A DNA stretch of 64,000 nt. It comes from Ulota crispa. Taxonomy: Eukaryota; Streptophyta; Bryopsida; Orthotrichales; Orthotrichaceae. The stretch is from positions 26,206,358 through 26,270,357 of the forward strand of contig OY987244.1 in the NCBI GenBank assembly GCA_963920765.1, in the 5' to 3' direction. A program made the translations under genes and the position numbers. Shown here in pieces: positions 13,059 to 23,968 of this stretch. The notes under the pieces were generated by a model. It was given only the letters and a program-made list of their open reading frames with translations. It searched no databases and was not told the DNA's origin. Position 1 is the stretch's first letter. The number at the start of each line of letters is the position of its first letter.

Positions 13059-14269
13059 ACCAATTATTTTTGCCTCCAATTTTCACAAAACTTTCATTTT
13101 TATCAAATTCCAAGTTGGATGCACTTTGTCCCCTTGAGTGGTGAGAAGTCAAGTGGAATAAAAATCTACTAAACATGCTAAAAAGTCATGTTTAACAATG
13201 TGCTACTCTCATTTTTTGTAACAATAAATAATAAACCATTATCTTTGGGGTTGAATTAGCCACATGTTTAACAATGTTTGATGGTTCCTTGAAAGATGCT
13301 TAGAAATTGCATTTAATCCAAATTGGTTTATGTTGTATAAACCAAAGTGACGTTATAGAATTAGGGTAGAAAGCTCATTTTTTGTTGTTGTTTTAGTTGC
13401 ATTGATCAAGATACTTTTTTTGTTGATGTTCAACAAAAATCAAGAAATAGTAAGAGATTTTTGTTGAACATCAACAGATTTTTGTTGAATATCAACAGAA
13501 AAGTATCTTGATTAACACAACCAAAACAATAGAAAACCGCATTTTTTCCTAGTGTTCTTATAGGTTTGATTATGAAATTTTGGAGCTTGAAAGTGAGGTG
13601 TTCTAGATGAGTATCTAAACCTTGATATGTTAACCATTACTACATTAGATATTTCAACATATAGATTTGTGTTATAATTTTTTTGGAACTAGGGTGTTTT
13701 TCAACACAACTGGCATTATAACAAATTGAAAAATAGTTAAAGTGTTATTATCTTCAAAACTTGTAGGATTGTTCTTAAAACTTACATATAGGATGTGTGA
13801 AAAGTAATTAGTATGACTTCAGTTGTGATGGATATAAGTTCAGAGTATTCAAATCACATTCAATGGTACACAATAATCAAAGTATTGACCCTAAAGGATT
13901 GACGGTTTTTTTTTAAGTTTTTGAACAATACAGGAACATTATCTAGGTATACAACTGGTTCAAATTTTCAAGTTGGTAAATGTTTTCTACAAAATTTAAC
14001 CTCAAGAAGTAATTAGAGGTGGTTTTTAAATATGAGTTGTAACTTATGACTCATAGAGTATAGTTGGATGGAGTTAGATCCAACATCGCAACAATCAATA
14101 ACATTTGAAGAAGTTTCAAACAAATAATGAGTTAGCAATAAGGGTAATAGACTTAGGTTTAGTGATTATCACAGAAACTTGATTGTTTGTGATTTGGAAA
14201 TCTGTTTTTTATATATTTTGATTATAACAGTCACTTGTTATAGCAAGGTAAAAAAAAGCAAGGATAATT
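13059..14269. other. AT-rich intergenic DNA
   Basis: No gene seen. Apart from the foldback at 13,365-13,555 I find nothing with clear boundaries. A string ATTGACCCTAAAGG near 13,884 resembles a mutated TTAA-type end without an identifiable partner. Confidence 0.5.
13365..13555. mobile_element. Small foldback element
   Basis: The run ATCAAGATACTTTTT...GTTGATGTTCAACAAAAATC near 13,408-13,442 is repeated in reverse complement near 13,453-13,515. Outer arms also pair (TGTTGTTTTAGTTG with CAACCAAAACAATAG). The right edge ends CCTAGTG, which resembles the CACTAG end of the CACTA-type element at 36,585. The left edge is too diverged to define. Confidence 0.45.
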
Positions 14270-15192
14270 TTAACCCCAAAAGGACTGTGGCTTTTGTTTT
14301 GTCAAAAGGAACCCAAAACTGTCATTTTTATGGCAAAGAGTACAAAAGTTTAAAGCTTGGTTTTTTTGCATATGTAATTGTAGGGTTTTGTACAAACTAG
14401 TACAAGAATGTGTAAAAAACTTTCAAAAACTTTGATTGCATAGATTGCAAGATCTTTGCGTTTAAAGTGTAAAAAACAAATGATTTTGCACCTTGCATGA
14501 CTAGATTATTTGATTTTGACTTTTTAAACTTAAACTTTTGCACTACATAGTTTCAAAATTTAAATTTTTATAGTGGAAAATTGAGTTGAGAATCTTTGGA
14601 CAAAAAATAAAACAAAAAGTACTCAATTTTCATTCTTAAAAAAAAGAATAGGTGGAAGAAAGTATGAGATTGAACAAAAACTTAAATTGTTAATAACCCT
14701 GCGATGGAATTGAAAACACAATAATTCCAATGGTGAGATTTTTCTAGTAAACAAACTTCACCCTTTCCAATTATTATTTTTGGAAAAATGTTAAACATGC
14801 ATTCAAAAATGAACTTTACAAGTTATTTTCAAGAAGATGCTCAAATTGCCCAAAATACAAGATTGTCCATAATTTTCTCATAAGTAGTCCAAATGGAATA
14901 AATCAAAGCTTCAAATGTAGACAAAGATATAATCTATGAGAAAAAAAAACTTCTTTTTTCTAAGTTTTTGTAATTTTTTTTGCTACCCGAACTCCCCAAA
15001 TTTGTGCTTATTTGGGCATTATAACTTTTGCTCTTAAACATAGATTGGAATACAAATTATACTCCCCAAAAATTAATGTATTTTTCTATCTTCAAAAAAA
15101 AATTCAAAATTTTTTAACAAAAATTAAATTCGTAGGTACCTACCCAAAATCCCATTTGTCCCTCAAAGGGACACTGATCCTTTAAGGGTTAA
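14270..15192. mobile_element. TTAA-type (piggyBac-like) MITE, 923 bp
   Basis: It starts TTAACCCCAAAAGGAC. The right end, as reverse complement, reads TTAACCCTTAAAGGAT. About 13 of 16 tip bases pair and both ends carry TTAA. No coding capacity. Size and tip sequence fit the same family as 12,101-13,058. Confidence 0.62.
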
Positions 15193-17235
15193 AACCAAAA
15201 AGCTACCTTTTGAGGTAGAATACACTTTGTATTCTTTGAACTATAGATCTTTTTAGACAAGTGATCAAAACAAATGTGCATCGTGAAGAGTATTTGAAAA
15301 CTAACATAAAATTCCAAAAGCACTTGAATAAGTGAAAAAATAAGTAAATATTGTATGCATGAAACATATTTGCATTTAATCATTGTTCAAAACATGTTGG
15401 TTTGAAAAAGCTAGTAAATATTATCATCATACACGGTCATCAAAAATTTTCTTTTCCCTCTAAATTTTTGAAAATTTTGTTGTAGGAAACAAACATCAAA
15501 CAAATTGAAGGCAAACTAAATTTTGTGAGATTCACAAAGACTTGGTATAGAAGTTTATGTGCATGCAACATGGTATAGCCCATTTTTTTTCCTTCTTATA
15601 TGCGTGATGCCTTGCTAGAAAATGGATTGACAAATGGATTGACATCCTTGGGGGTAGAGTTCTAATGATCGTTCACAACTCCGTTGAAGCAAGATCCTCT
15701 TGCTAGCATTGGTTGATACACTCTTTTGGGGTCAGTGTGTAAAAAAATAAGGGGATAGGTGCAAACATCAAGTATTTTTAGGGGTATTAGTTTTATTTAT
15801 TTAATTTTAAACACCCTATTATTGTGTAATTTTTTACTTTTGGTTATTAAAAAAAGGGCTTGCATTACTTATAATTCTAAATTGATATGAATAAATGATA
15901 TGATAAATTAGATAAAACAAAAAACTTTACTACAATTTTTGTTAAACATTAAATTTCTTTCAAACATTTTTTTCCCCTACTAATAACTACTTTCAAGTTT
16001 CAACTATAACTTAACAAAAAAGTGAATTCAATACTACTATTATATCTTCCATAAAAATTGTCAGTGACGCTTGTTTACTAGGAAGGTATCATATTATTGA
16101 ATGCTATAAATTGAATTTTAGGTTTAGGTCCTTTTTACATGAATAATATGAATGATATAGAGATTGCTTTTTGATATTAACTTTACTTTAACCTACATTG
16201 TTTGATTCACTATATTGTACATGTCTTCACAGTATGCAAAATAATACGCTTTACTAAATTGTAGTGCACAACAAGAAATTGTCAAATATAATTTATATTA
16301 TGCAAACTGTTTGATTGGCAAAAACATACGGTATGTATGTTTGCTTCAAGGTACTGTGCATGTCTTCACAATAAGCAAAATAATATATAAGAAACATTTT
16401 TTGAATAGTAGCCAAAAAACAGAGACAATGGAAAAGACAAATTGAGCGATTCCCAAAGCCCAAGTTGGACTCTGAATCTCGAGCAACTAGAACAACAAAT
16501 AGAGGGCTTCAAGCAAGAACATCCAATTTCCAAAATAAAATAACAACCACCTAAAGCCAATCAATGTCTATTGTAGAAATTAATAAAGTATATAAATTTA
16601 TTAAACACTTTGAATATGCCACTCACAAGACATTAGCATTTAATGCTTTTGGCCAGAAAAAAGAATAAAAAGGGATATCCTAGGTCTAATTTTTTTCTAA
16701 TTGGACCTATTTTTCTATATCCTATAGTAGTTGAAGACATCTCATGGTTTTTTTGTACCCTATAGTATAAAAAACCAAATCAAAATTTTTATCTCAAATA
16801 TTTTTAGTTACCCTATCATTAGTTTGCACATACTTTTCTACTACTACCTCTCATTGCACCCCCGAGTACACTTTTTATTCTTTGTGAAGGCAATGACACC
16901 CATGGCACACCAATAAGGTGATGTTCACATTGTCATTGATGAGGTGCTTATTGTCATAGTACATCCAACTATTATGAGACCAAATCACCATGTTGTGATG
17001 TGGGAACGTGAGAGTTTTTCATAAGAAGGAACATATTTGTTCTTTATGGAATATATCTCCTAACAAAAGCATCAAGATGGAATTTGCCATCTAGCCCCAT
17101 GACATTTAGATGGTTGAACCATTCCCCCAACAAAAGATTCATTCATACCGGTCTTATGGATAGCAATTAGCCTTTTTCTCTCAAGTCTTTTTGCTAAGTG
17201 GTAGACACTCAAAAAATGTATAAACAAGATACTAA
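15193..17235. other. AT-rich intergenic DNA, no gene seen
   Basis: No supported gene. A short diverged direct repeat containing CATGTCTTCACA occurs near 16,222 and 16,358. Confidence 0.5.
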
Positions 17236-17801
17236 GAGCCACTTCACACTATGGCCAAAGATTGAGCGGTCGTTGGTTTCCACCAATCAGATTGCAAGAA
17301 ACCAAGATTTTTGCCTCTCAATCCTTCACACTAGAGGTCAAACTCCAAAGGTCGCCATCCTCCAAATGCTTACATGGCAGCAAATTATCATCCAAAGCAA
17401 TGACCTCTTAGGAAAAGTTTGGGCCAAGCAAAAATGGAGACCCAAACTATAGTAGAAGAGGCTGTCAGTTTTTTATATAAAATAATCAAAAGTCAGCAAG
17501 ATCTTGCCCATTATATTTGAAAGGTCTAACAAATGTTATGATTTTGGAGTTTGGGTTTGGCCTTTGGAGGCTTCACACAATGACCATTCAAGTTGAGAGG
17601 CTGTGGAAGTTCATTGCCAAGAATTTGACCTTTGGCCTTGACCTTTGGAGGTTTCACACTAAAGATAACCAAAGGTGTCAAAAACAATATTTTATTACCC
17701 AATTTCAGCACATTCTTTTGATCTCTCAACAAAGTTTGGCCAATCAATTCCACGGCCTTCCACGGCCTCTTGACTTGCTTGGCCATAATGTGAACCGGCT
17801 C
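17236..17801. mobile_element. MITE with GAGCC...CACACTATGGCC ends (PIF/Harbinger-like)
   Basis: The left end GAGCCACTTCACACTATGGC and the reverse complement of the right end GAGCCGGTTCACATTATGGC match at 17 of 20. TAA flanks both ends, the three-base TWA target typical of PIF/Harbinger (Tourist) elements. Diverged copies of the terminal motif recur inside (near 17,571 and 17,650). A related copy, interrupted by another MITE, lies at 57,542-58,100. The minus-strand open frame of about 106 codons over this element is a by-product of its inverted repeats. Confidence 0.7.
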
Positions 17802-17930
17802 TAAAAGAGAGCAAGGTAGAGAAGAAGACGTGGGGGTGATACTCAAGGGGATGTGGAGGTGGTACTAAAGAGGACCATGCAAAGTATAGGAATCGAAGGA
17901 ATCGAAGGTGATACCAAAGAGGGTTTAGAA

Positions 17931-18066
17931 AGCACATAGAATGTGATATTAGAGAAGGAACACGAGGGGGGGGGGCTTGATTGTGATCTTAAGTAAGCAC
18001 ATAGAATGTGATATTAGAGAAGGAACACGAGGAGGGGGAGGGGGGCTTGATTGTGATCATAAGTTA
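17931..18066. repeat. Tandem duplication, two units of about 65 bp
   Basis: The unit begins with AGCACATAGAATGTGATATT, runs through a G-rich tract of variable length and ends TTGATTGTGATC. It occurs at about 17,931-17,995 and again at 17,996-18,066. The two copies differ mainly in the length of the G-run. Confidence 0.8.
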
Positions 18067-18127
18067 CCGAATGTTGACCACGCCCTACCCCACCACCCAA
18101 TCAACAAACCACGACAACCCCCAAAAA

Positions 18128-18775
18128 GCATCAGCCCAGGTAGAAGAAAAGCATCAGCCCAGGTAGAAGAAAAGCATCAGCCCAGGTAGAAGAAAAGCAT
18201 CAGCCCAGGTAGAAGAAAAGCATCAGCCCAGGTAGAAGAAAAGCATCAGCCCAGGTAGAAGAAAAGCATCAGCCCAGGTAGAAGAAAAGCATCAGCCCAG
18301 GTAGAAGAAAAGCATCAGCCCAGGTAGAAGAAAAGCATCAGCCCAGGTAGAAGAAAAGCATCAGCCCAGGTAGAAGAAAAGCATCAGCCCAGGTAGAAGA
18401 AAAGCATCAGCCCTGGTAGAAGAAAAGCATCAGCCCTGGTAGAAGAAAAGCATCAGCCCAGGTAGAAGAAAAGCATGAGCCCAGGTAGAAGAAAAGCATC
18501 AGCCCAGATAGAAGAAAAGCATCAGCCTAGGTAGAAGAAAAGCATCAGCCCAGGTAGAAGAAAAGCATCAGCCCTGGTAGAAGAAAAGCATCAGCCCAGG
18601 TAGAAGAAAAGCATCAGCCCAGGTAGAAGAAAAGCATCAGTCCAGGTAGAAGAAAAGCATCAGCCCAAGTAGAAAAAAAACATCAGCCCAGGTAGAAAAG
18701 CATCAGCTCAAGTAGAAAAGCATCAGCTTAGGTAGAAAAAAAGCATCAGCCCAGGTAAAAAAGCATCAGCCTAGG
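18128..18775 (+). repeat. 23-bp minisatellite, block 1
   Basis: The unit is GCATCAGCCCAGGTAGAAG plus AAAA. About 24 nearly identical units run from 18,128 to about 18,680, followed by several shortened degenerate units. With a 23-bp period it cannot keep a reading frame, so it is not coding. Each unit carries CAG|GTAGAA, which resembles a splice donor. The array is interrupted by a MITE at 18,778-19,062 and resumes at 19,063. Confidence 0.95.
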
Positions 18776-18777
18776 TA

Positions 18778-19062
18778 CACTGAATATTGCATTTAGGTTG
18801 CCTTACTCTGGTAAGTTACTTCATGACTCATCACTTGGTCATTTGGAGGCGCATGGAACTCACTAAATATATAGATTTCACATGGTTTATGACTTGGAAG
18901 CCACTAGCTTATCTTTTTGAAACTTCATTGTTGTTGATAGGTCCTCTAAAAATGGTCTATTGTAGTAATTTTTGATGAAAAACACTGTAGCAGCAGTAGA
19001 TATTTATATAGTGCAAAATGTCGAGAAATTAGTGTGGAACAACCTAAACACAATATTCAATG
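18778..19062. mobile_element. TA-target MITE (TTTAGGTTGCC family) inside the minisatellite
   Basis: The left end CACTGAATATTGCATTTAGG follows a TA. The right end pairs with it through CAACCTAAACACAATATTCA and is followed by TG, a one-base variant of the expected TA duplication. Array units continue on each side, so the element jumped into the pre-existing minisatellite. Related copies: 33,307, 36,512, 37,296 and 58,218. TA target use suggests Tc1/mariner (Stowaway-like), although the tip is not the usual CTCCCTCCGT. Confidence 0.75.
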
Positions 19063-19395
19063 TGGAAAAAAAGCATCAACCCAGGTAGGAAAGGCATCAT
19101 CAGCCTAGGTAGAAAAAAAGCATCAGCCTAGGTAGAAAAAAAGCATCAAGGTAGAAAAAAAGCATTAGCCCAAGTAGGAAAGGCATCATCAGCCTAGGTA
19201 GAAAAAAAGCATCAGTTTAGGTAGAAAAAAAGCATCAGTTTAGGTAGAAAAAAAGCATCAGTCTAGGTAGAAAAAAAGCATCAGTCTAGGTAGAAAAAAA
19301 GCATCAGCCTAGGTAGAAAAAAAGCATCAGCCCAGGTAGGAAAGGCATCATCAGCCTAGGTAGAAAAAAAGAATCAACAGGGGTAAAAAAAAGCC
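19063..19395 (+). repeat. 23-bp minisatellite, block 2 (diverged units)
   Basis: These units are variants such as GCATCAGCCTAGGTAGAAAA plus AAA, including forms with GGAAAGGCATCATCAG. They are more degenerate than block 1, with length changes in the A-run, as expected at the old edge of an expanding array. Confidence 0.85.
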
Positions 19396-20964
19396 AAAGC
19401 ATGGGGGGCCGCAGGGAGGGCAAGTTGACTGGCGCCAGGCCTCGTGTGGAAAGCCAAGGACACTCACAGACTCCAGAGCTCAGGCAGCACCACTCGCGCG
19501 GCCCAATGAGACCCAGATGATGATGAGCCCTCTCCCCCAGGACCCCCACCCTCACCCCCGGGCCCAGCCCGACCCAGCCCGACCCAGCCCGGCCCAGGCA
19601 TCTCTCTTTTCGCAGGATAATTTAATAACAAACGTGAGGAGTGCCTCCGGTTTCACCTCACGCCTGCCATGCTGCAGCAACCCCCCTCCACCCCCGTTTC
19701 TCGCATCCCTTCTCTCTCGCAAGCACTCTCACCACCACCACCACCATCACCAACTCTCCAAATCCCACATTCCAACTTCCAGCGCAACCTCCGACACCAA
19801 CCATTGTCAAAGCTCTCGGTTTTGCCATATCTTTGTCTCTGCAAATTGTCATCTTGGGTGTCAGCGCGTGACGGGAAGGGAAGGGAGGGGGGTTGTTCTG
19901 CACGGAGGGACAACACCACATGTGAGAAACAGATTTGAGGTTTGAGCTGCGAGAGTGTGTGTGTGTGTGCGTGCGTGTGAGAGTGTGTGTGTGTGAGCGT
20001 GGTAAAAATTCTAGGCTGTCTGACAAGAGAGAGGGAGTAGTTAGCTATGGGGACTGGCCCGACGTTTCCTCCGGCTCTCTAGGGGACGAGAGCGATTGTG
20101 CCAGGCAGGCAGGCAGGCAAGCAAGCAAGCTTGGCTGATTTGAAAGTGAAGGGCGTTTATCACTCGCTCGCCGTGTCAGCAAGCAGGTGCCTCTTGGATG
20201 CTGCAGCGAGCCCGGTGATCAGATCAGCACTCTCTGTCAACACGTCGTCATCGTCGAATTGCTGCTCCTCCTGCTGGTGCTGTTGATGGTGCTTGTGCGG
20301 CCTTTTTGGTACGTTTTACTTCTTTGCCTTCCCGTGATTCCCGTTTCGAACCTCTTTGTGTCGCATCTTGCTTGCTAACCTCGTACTTATCCGATCTCCG
20401 CCCTTCGTAGTCTCGCCACCTGGCTTCCATCCCTGCCGCACTAGTAAAACACACCGAAACCTTTTTATTATTTCCAGATCTCGAAGATTCGTTAGATTGT
20501 CAGTGAGTGGGAGGTTTTGAAGGGGTCCAGCCAGGGGCTTGCACTGACGTGTGTGCTCAGAGTGTCGTCAATTCCGGGTTTCAGAGCTCGAGTCCGTGGT
20601 CTGACTTGACTGTCTGGGGTTTCCATAGCTTGCATGTCTGTGAAGTGATACTTCAATTCCAGAACGTTGTTTTTTTATTAGAGACGAAAGGTCTGAGTGT
20701 GTGTACTTATTGAGGATCTTTGTGTTTGCACAGATAGAGTTACTTTCGTAGCCGCCATGGTAATGGCGATACTAGAACTCGAGCAATGTGTGGTCAGCTT
20801 CTAAGTTATAGCGACATTGGTGCCGCAAACCTCGTCGATCTGGAGGGATGCAGGAGACGAAGTGCTAAGCAGAGTTTTGCATTTAGCATTTATCTTTTAT
20901 GAGAAGATAAAAAGGCATAAAGGAAGGGTATTATTATAGTTGGGGACTGGATTGAAGAGTGGCC
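19396..20964 (+). promoter_or_regulatory. GC-rich upstream/leader region of the BZR1-like gene
   Basis: Base composition switches sharply from AT-rich to GC/CT-rich at about 19,390. It contains a CCCGACCCAGCC triplication (19,560-19,600), CAC/CCA runs (19,725-19,750), a GT microsatellite (about 19,955-20,000) and AGGC/AAGC tetranucleotide runs (20,103-20,130). A leader intron is possible between a donor at about 20,309 (TTTG|GTACGT) and an acceptor at about 20,477 (ATTTCCAG). Several open frames here lack recognisable content. I read it as promoter plus long 5-prime leader; the transcription start cannot be placed. Confidence 0.45.
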
Positions 20965-22872
20965 ATGACGTTGGGGACGCGCCTGCCCACATGGAAAGAG
21001 AGGGAGAATAACAAGCGGAGAGAACGACGGCGCAGGGCTATTGCTGCCAAGATATTCGCCGGGCTCCGTTTGTATGGCAACTACAAATTGCCCAAGCACT
21101 GCGACAACAACGAGGTGCTCAAAGCTTTGTGTGCCGAAGCCGGATGGACCGTTGAAGAAGACGGTACCACGTACCGCAGGGTATGCTACCCTCACCAGCT
21201 CTCTCTCTTTATCTCTCTGTCGCAATGCCTCACACCCCTAAACTTCAAGCTACCACCACATTGCAGCACTCTCTATCGTGTTCCTTTTAGCAAACTGAAC
21301 ACTCCACTAAAACCGAAACTATTGACGGACATCCCGAGGAATAATGCAGAACTCACTCAGTTTGAAATATTCAGTTTGGGTATCGCTAGAGCTTACCTCT
21401 TCTGAGAACAAACTGTCGTCTTACTTAACGTTTGACGAAATCACTCATGGTGGGAGGTTGTAGATTAACCCCATTTTCTATACATCACCCAATTTAGCCT
21501 AGTCACGCTTTACAGCCAATGATTGCTAGTTAGAGGCTAACCAAGTGTAGTAGACGAGATGAGTTACTGTTGGTAACAAGGGTTAGTCAATAAGAGGTGA
21601 CACGATCAGGCCGCTCTACCAGAACAGACTTTCAAAATAACCAATGTAGATTGATGTTGTATGGCAGGTTTTCGAAGGGCTTCTGGTTAAAATATATTCA
21701 TTTTTTGGGTCGACGCATGTCAGTGGGTTATGTCAAACGATTGGTCGTGTGGGGGTTGATTGACGACGAGATTTAGAGTGTTTGTGAGGTTGAGTGTTTG
21801 GTTGTGGCGATGGCTAAGAAGGGGAGGTTTTTTTTGTTTGAAAATGCCAATGTAGATTGATTTCATATGGCAGGTTTTCGAAGGTCTTTTGGTTAAAATA
21901 TATTCAGTTTTTGGGTCGACGCATGTCTGTGGGTTATGTCAAAAAGATTGGTCGTGTGGGGGGTTGATGGATGACGAGATTTGGAGAGTTAGAGTGCTTT
22001 TGGTTTTGGCGATGGCTAACAAGGGGGAGGTTTATTTTGTGAACGATTGATTTCAGGGTTCGAAGCCAACAGGGGACAAGATGGATGTGAGCACGTCGGT
22101 GTCGGACGCGAGTCCCACGAACTCATACCCGGGGGCGAGCGAGTCGCTCATCCCGTGGTTGAAGGGTCTTTCTGCGAGCCCGGCAAACGGCACGGTAAGC
22201 ACAACGAGCTCCAGCGCGGGTCTCCCGCCATTACACGTGAAGCGAGCGGGCTCGTCAAGTGCGCCGGTGACGCCACCGCTGAGCTCGCCTCGCGCGCTCG
22301 CAGTGAAACCCGAGTGGGATACCGGCCCGTCAGAGTACAACCCTTTCCAATTACAGCATTCGTTTCTAGCGGCAGCAGCAGTGGCGGCGCAAGCGTCCAA
22401 CGGGCCGAGCCATCTCTGGCCAGGGTACTGCGACACCCCTGAAGGTGCCCGCACCCCGGTAGAGGGGTACTCGGAGTCGGCGCCCACGGCACTCGAGTTC
22501 TCGAACGTGTACAGTCCCAACTCCGGCAAGTGGACCAATGGAGTGCGCGTGCCCGGGTCCAGCGCTCCCAAGGGCAAGGCCGTGGTGGGTATGCCGTTGC
22601 CGAGCCCGGACGTCAGCTTCTCCCATCAATGGCGCAACCCCATGCAGAAGTCCATTAGCGTCCCCGTGTCGCCGGTATCGTCTCGGATGCGGAGCTTCAT
22701 GGGGGAAAGGCTCGCCCGGTACCCGTCCGAACTCGAGCTCGAAGGAGGACCCGTGCAAAGACTCGGTGCCTTGTGGGAGCTCGACCGACCTCCCGAGGTC
22801 GCTGTTGGGACCAAACGCAAAGTCACCACCGACGATCTCGAGCTTACTCTCGGCAATCCCAAGATGCTGTAG
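20965..22872 (+). CDS. BZR1-like: BES1/BZR1 family transcription factor
   Basis: Two exons, 20,965-21,180 and 22,057-22,872, join in phase (AGG|gtatgc...tttcag|GGT) to give 343 residues. Exon 1 encodes the family's N-terminal DNA-binding domain: [20 protein letters not shown] (residues 10-29), then [19 protein letters not shown] and EDGTTYRR. Known members are brassinosteroid-responsive nuclear factors with an atypical bHLH-like fold that bind BRRE and E-box sites. Exon 2 has the Ser/Pro-rich GSK3-target region including [11 protein letters not shown] (140-150) and a C-terminal EAR-type LELTL (333-337) within DDLELTLG. I chose ATG 20,965 because the homologous N-terminus starts just before the basic region; no upstream ATG is in frame. 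The intron sits at the usual family position. The docking-type WEGER motif that precedes the C-terminal EAR in angiosperm BZR1 is not evident. Arg-Arg replaces the more usual Arg-Lys-Gly at the splice junction. Confidence 0.95.
21641..22046 (+). repeat. Tandem duplication of about 203 bp in the BZR1 intron
   Basis: Two units (about 21,641-21,843 and 21,844-22,046) share GGCAGGTTTTCGAAGG, GGTTAAAATATATTCA, GGGTCGACGCATGT and GGCGATGGCTAA at a constant offset. The second copy ends about ten bases before the splice acceptor, so it supplies most of the intron's 3-prime end. Confidence 0.85.
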
Positions 22873-23008
22873 ACAGAGCATGCGCTCGCTAGACTAGGTC
22901 CTGCTACGACGACGATTTTCCTTCTGCAGTTTCATCCACCTCGCTTTCTCCACCTCCTACCTTATCAGGTACCCTCTCTCTCTTCTCATCCCCCCCTCCC
23001 TCTTAACC

Positions 23009-23400
23009 TCAGCAGCATATATTCCTCCTCCGAAAACCACCCACGCATTGCGCCACGTCGACCATTCCAACGGGGCCAAGCTCAAGCTCTTCTATCACCG
23101 TCACCAGTGCCGCACACCGCATGCACTGGTCTATCAGAATCCACAAAATGCAAAAAATCCCATGTAGTTTTAGCAAAACTGGGCACTGGAGCATGAGGCC
23201 CAAACTGGGCCTCATGTCATTTTCAGCAGTTTTGCTAAAACTACATGGGATTTTTTGCATTTTATGGATTTTGATAGACCAGTGCATGCGGTGTGCGGCA
23301 CTGGTGACGGTGATAGAAGAGCTTGAGCTTGGTCCCGTTGGAATGGTCGACGTGGCGCAATGCGTGGGTGGTTTTCGGAGGAGGAATATATGTTGCTGGG
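23009..23400. repeat. 392-bp near-perfect inverted duplication (long hairpin) behind BZR1
   Basis: The left arm (about 23,009-23,181) and right arm (about 23,228-23,400) are reverse complements with only a few mismatches by eye. Examples include AAGCTCAAGCTCTTCTATCA, CACCGCATGCACTGG, and CATGTAGTTTTAGC. The 46-base centre contains its own stem, CATGAGGCCCA...TGGGCCTCATG. The right arm continues into unique sequence at 23,401 onward, so the left arm is probably the inverted copy. It starts about 135 bases after the BZR1 stop codon and could lie in its 3-prime UTR. Such structures can be hairpin-RNA or young miRNA precursors; no expression evidence is available here. Confidence 0.93.
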
Positions 23401-23968
23401 GTTGATTCGCATTTGCAGATTGTTGCTAGTTATGTATGTTTGTGGAATGTGAAAGATTTGAAGTTTTGTGACGGGGGGGTTGTGTGAATGTGGGAGCAGG
23501 TGCCAAGATGCGTCGGTGTTAAGGAAGGAGGATTTGAGGGAGAGTGGAGTAGTAGACGTGGCGTGTGCACGGAATCCCAAGGGAGGTGACGGAGGAAGTG
23601 CTGTAGGAGTGATGGATAGGAATTTGGTGCTGAGACTGCGCTTGTACAGATGCTGTGGAGGTGGAGGGCCAGCCAAAGAGGATGGCTCAGCTTGACGCTG
23701 TGAGTAGTTGGAAAGGGACCAGGTCAGGGTGTGCAGCAGCAATGGCAGCAGCAGCTTGTGAATAGGCTTCCCCATTTGAGATTTTGGTAATACACGAGGT
23801 TTTCCTGCCTTGTTCACCACTCCGCTTTATGTCCTCTTGTATGTTACTACTGTTTGAATGCTTGTTAACCTCTTTCAAACATACCCCTAACTTACCTATG
23901 TCTTTCATATCCCTGGACTGTCCAGAAATGGCCAAAAAGGCTGCTTCTGTATCTTCCATGTTTGTCAT
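23212..23968 (-). other. Unrecognised open frames next to the inverted duplication
   Basis: Two overlapping minus-strand frames stay open: one of about 202 codons (23,212-23,820) rich in Pro/Ser/Leu/His, and one of about 93 codons (23,687-23,968) starting MTNMEDTEAAFLAISG and containing a run of alanines. Composition is more gene-like than flanking DNA, and the 3-prime part of the longer one is the right arm of the palindrome. I recognise no domain. It may be a fragment of a gene, a lineage-specific gene with introns, or chance. Confidence 0.25.

Noticed and set aside
17526-17846. Minus-strand open frame of 106 codons as a gene
   Set aside because: It lies across a MITE with internal inverted repeats, has no domain, and the relative near 57.6 kb does not keep the frame.
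18128-19395. Regularly repeated 23-bp units as a CRISPR-like array
   Set aside because: Units are directly adjacent with no spacers, and the context is a eukaryotic genome; it is a minisatellite.
19517-19945. 142-codon plus-strand frame rich in Pro/Ser/His upstream of BZR1
   Set aside because: Composition follows simple repeats in a GC-rich leader region, with no domain and no splice logic.
22053-22881. Long antisense and alternate-frame open frames over BZR1 exon 2
   Set aside because: They are by-products of GC-rich coding sequence; only the plus-strand frame joins exon 1 in phase and carries family motifs.
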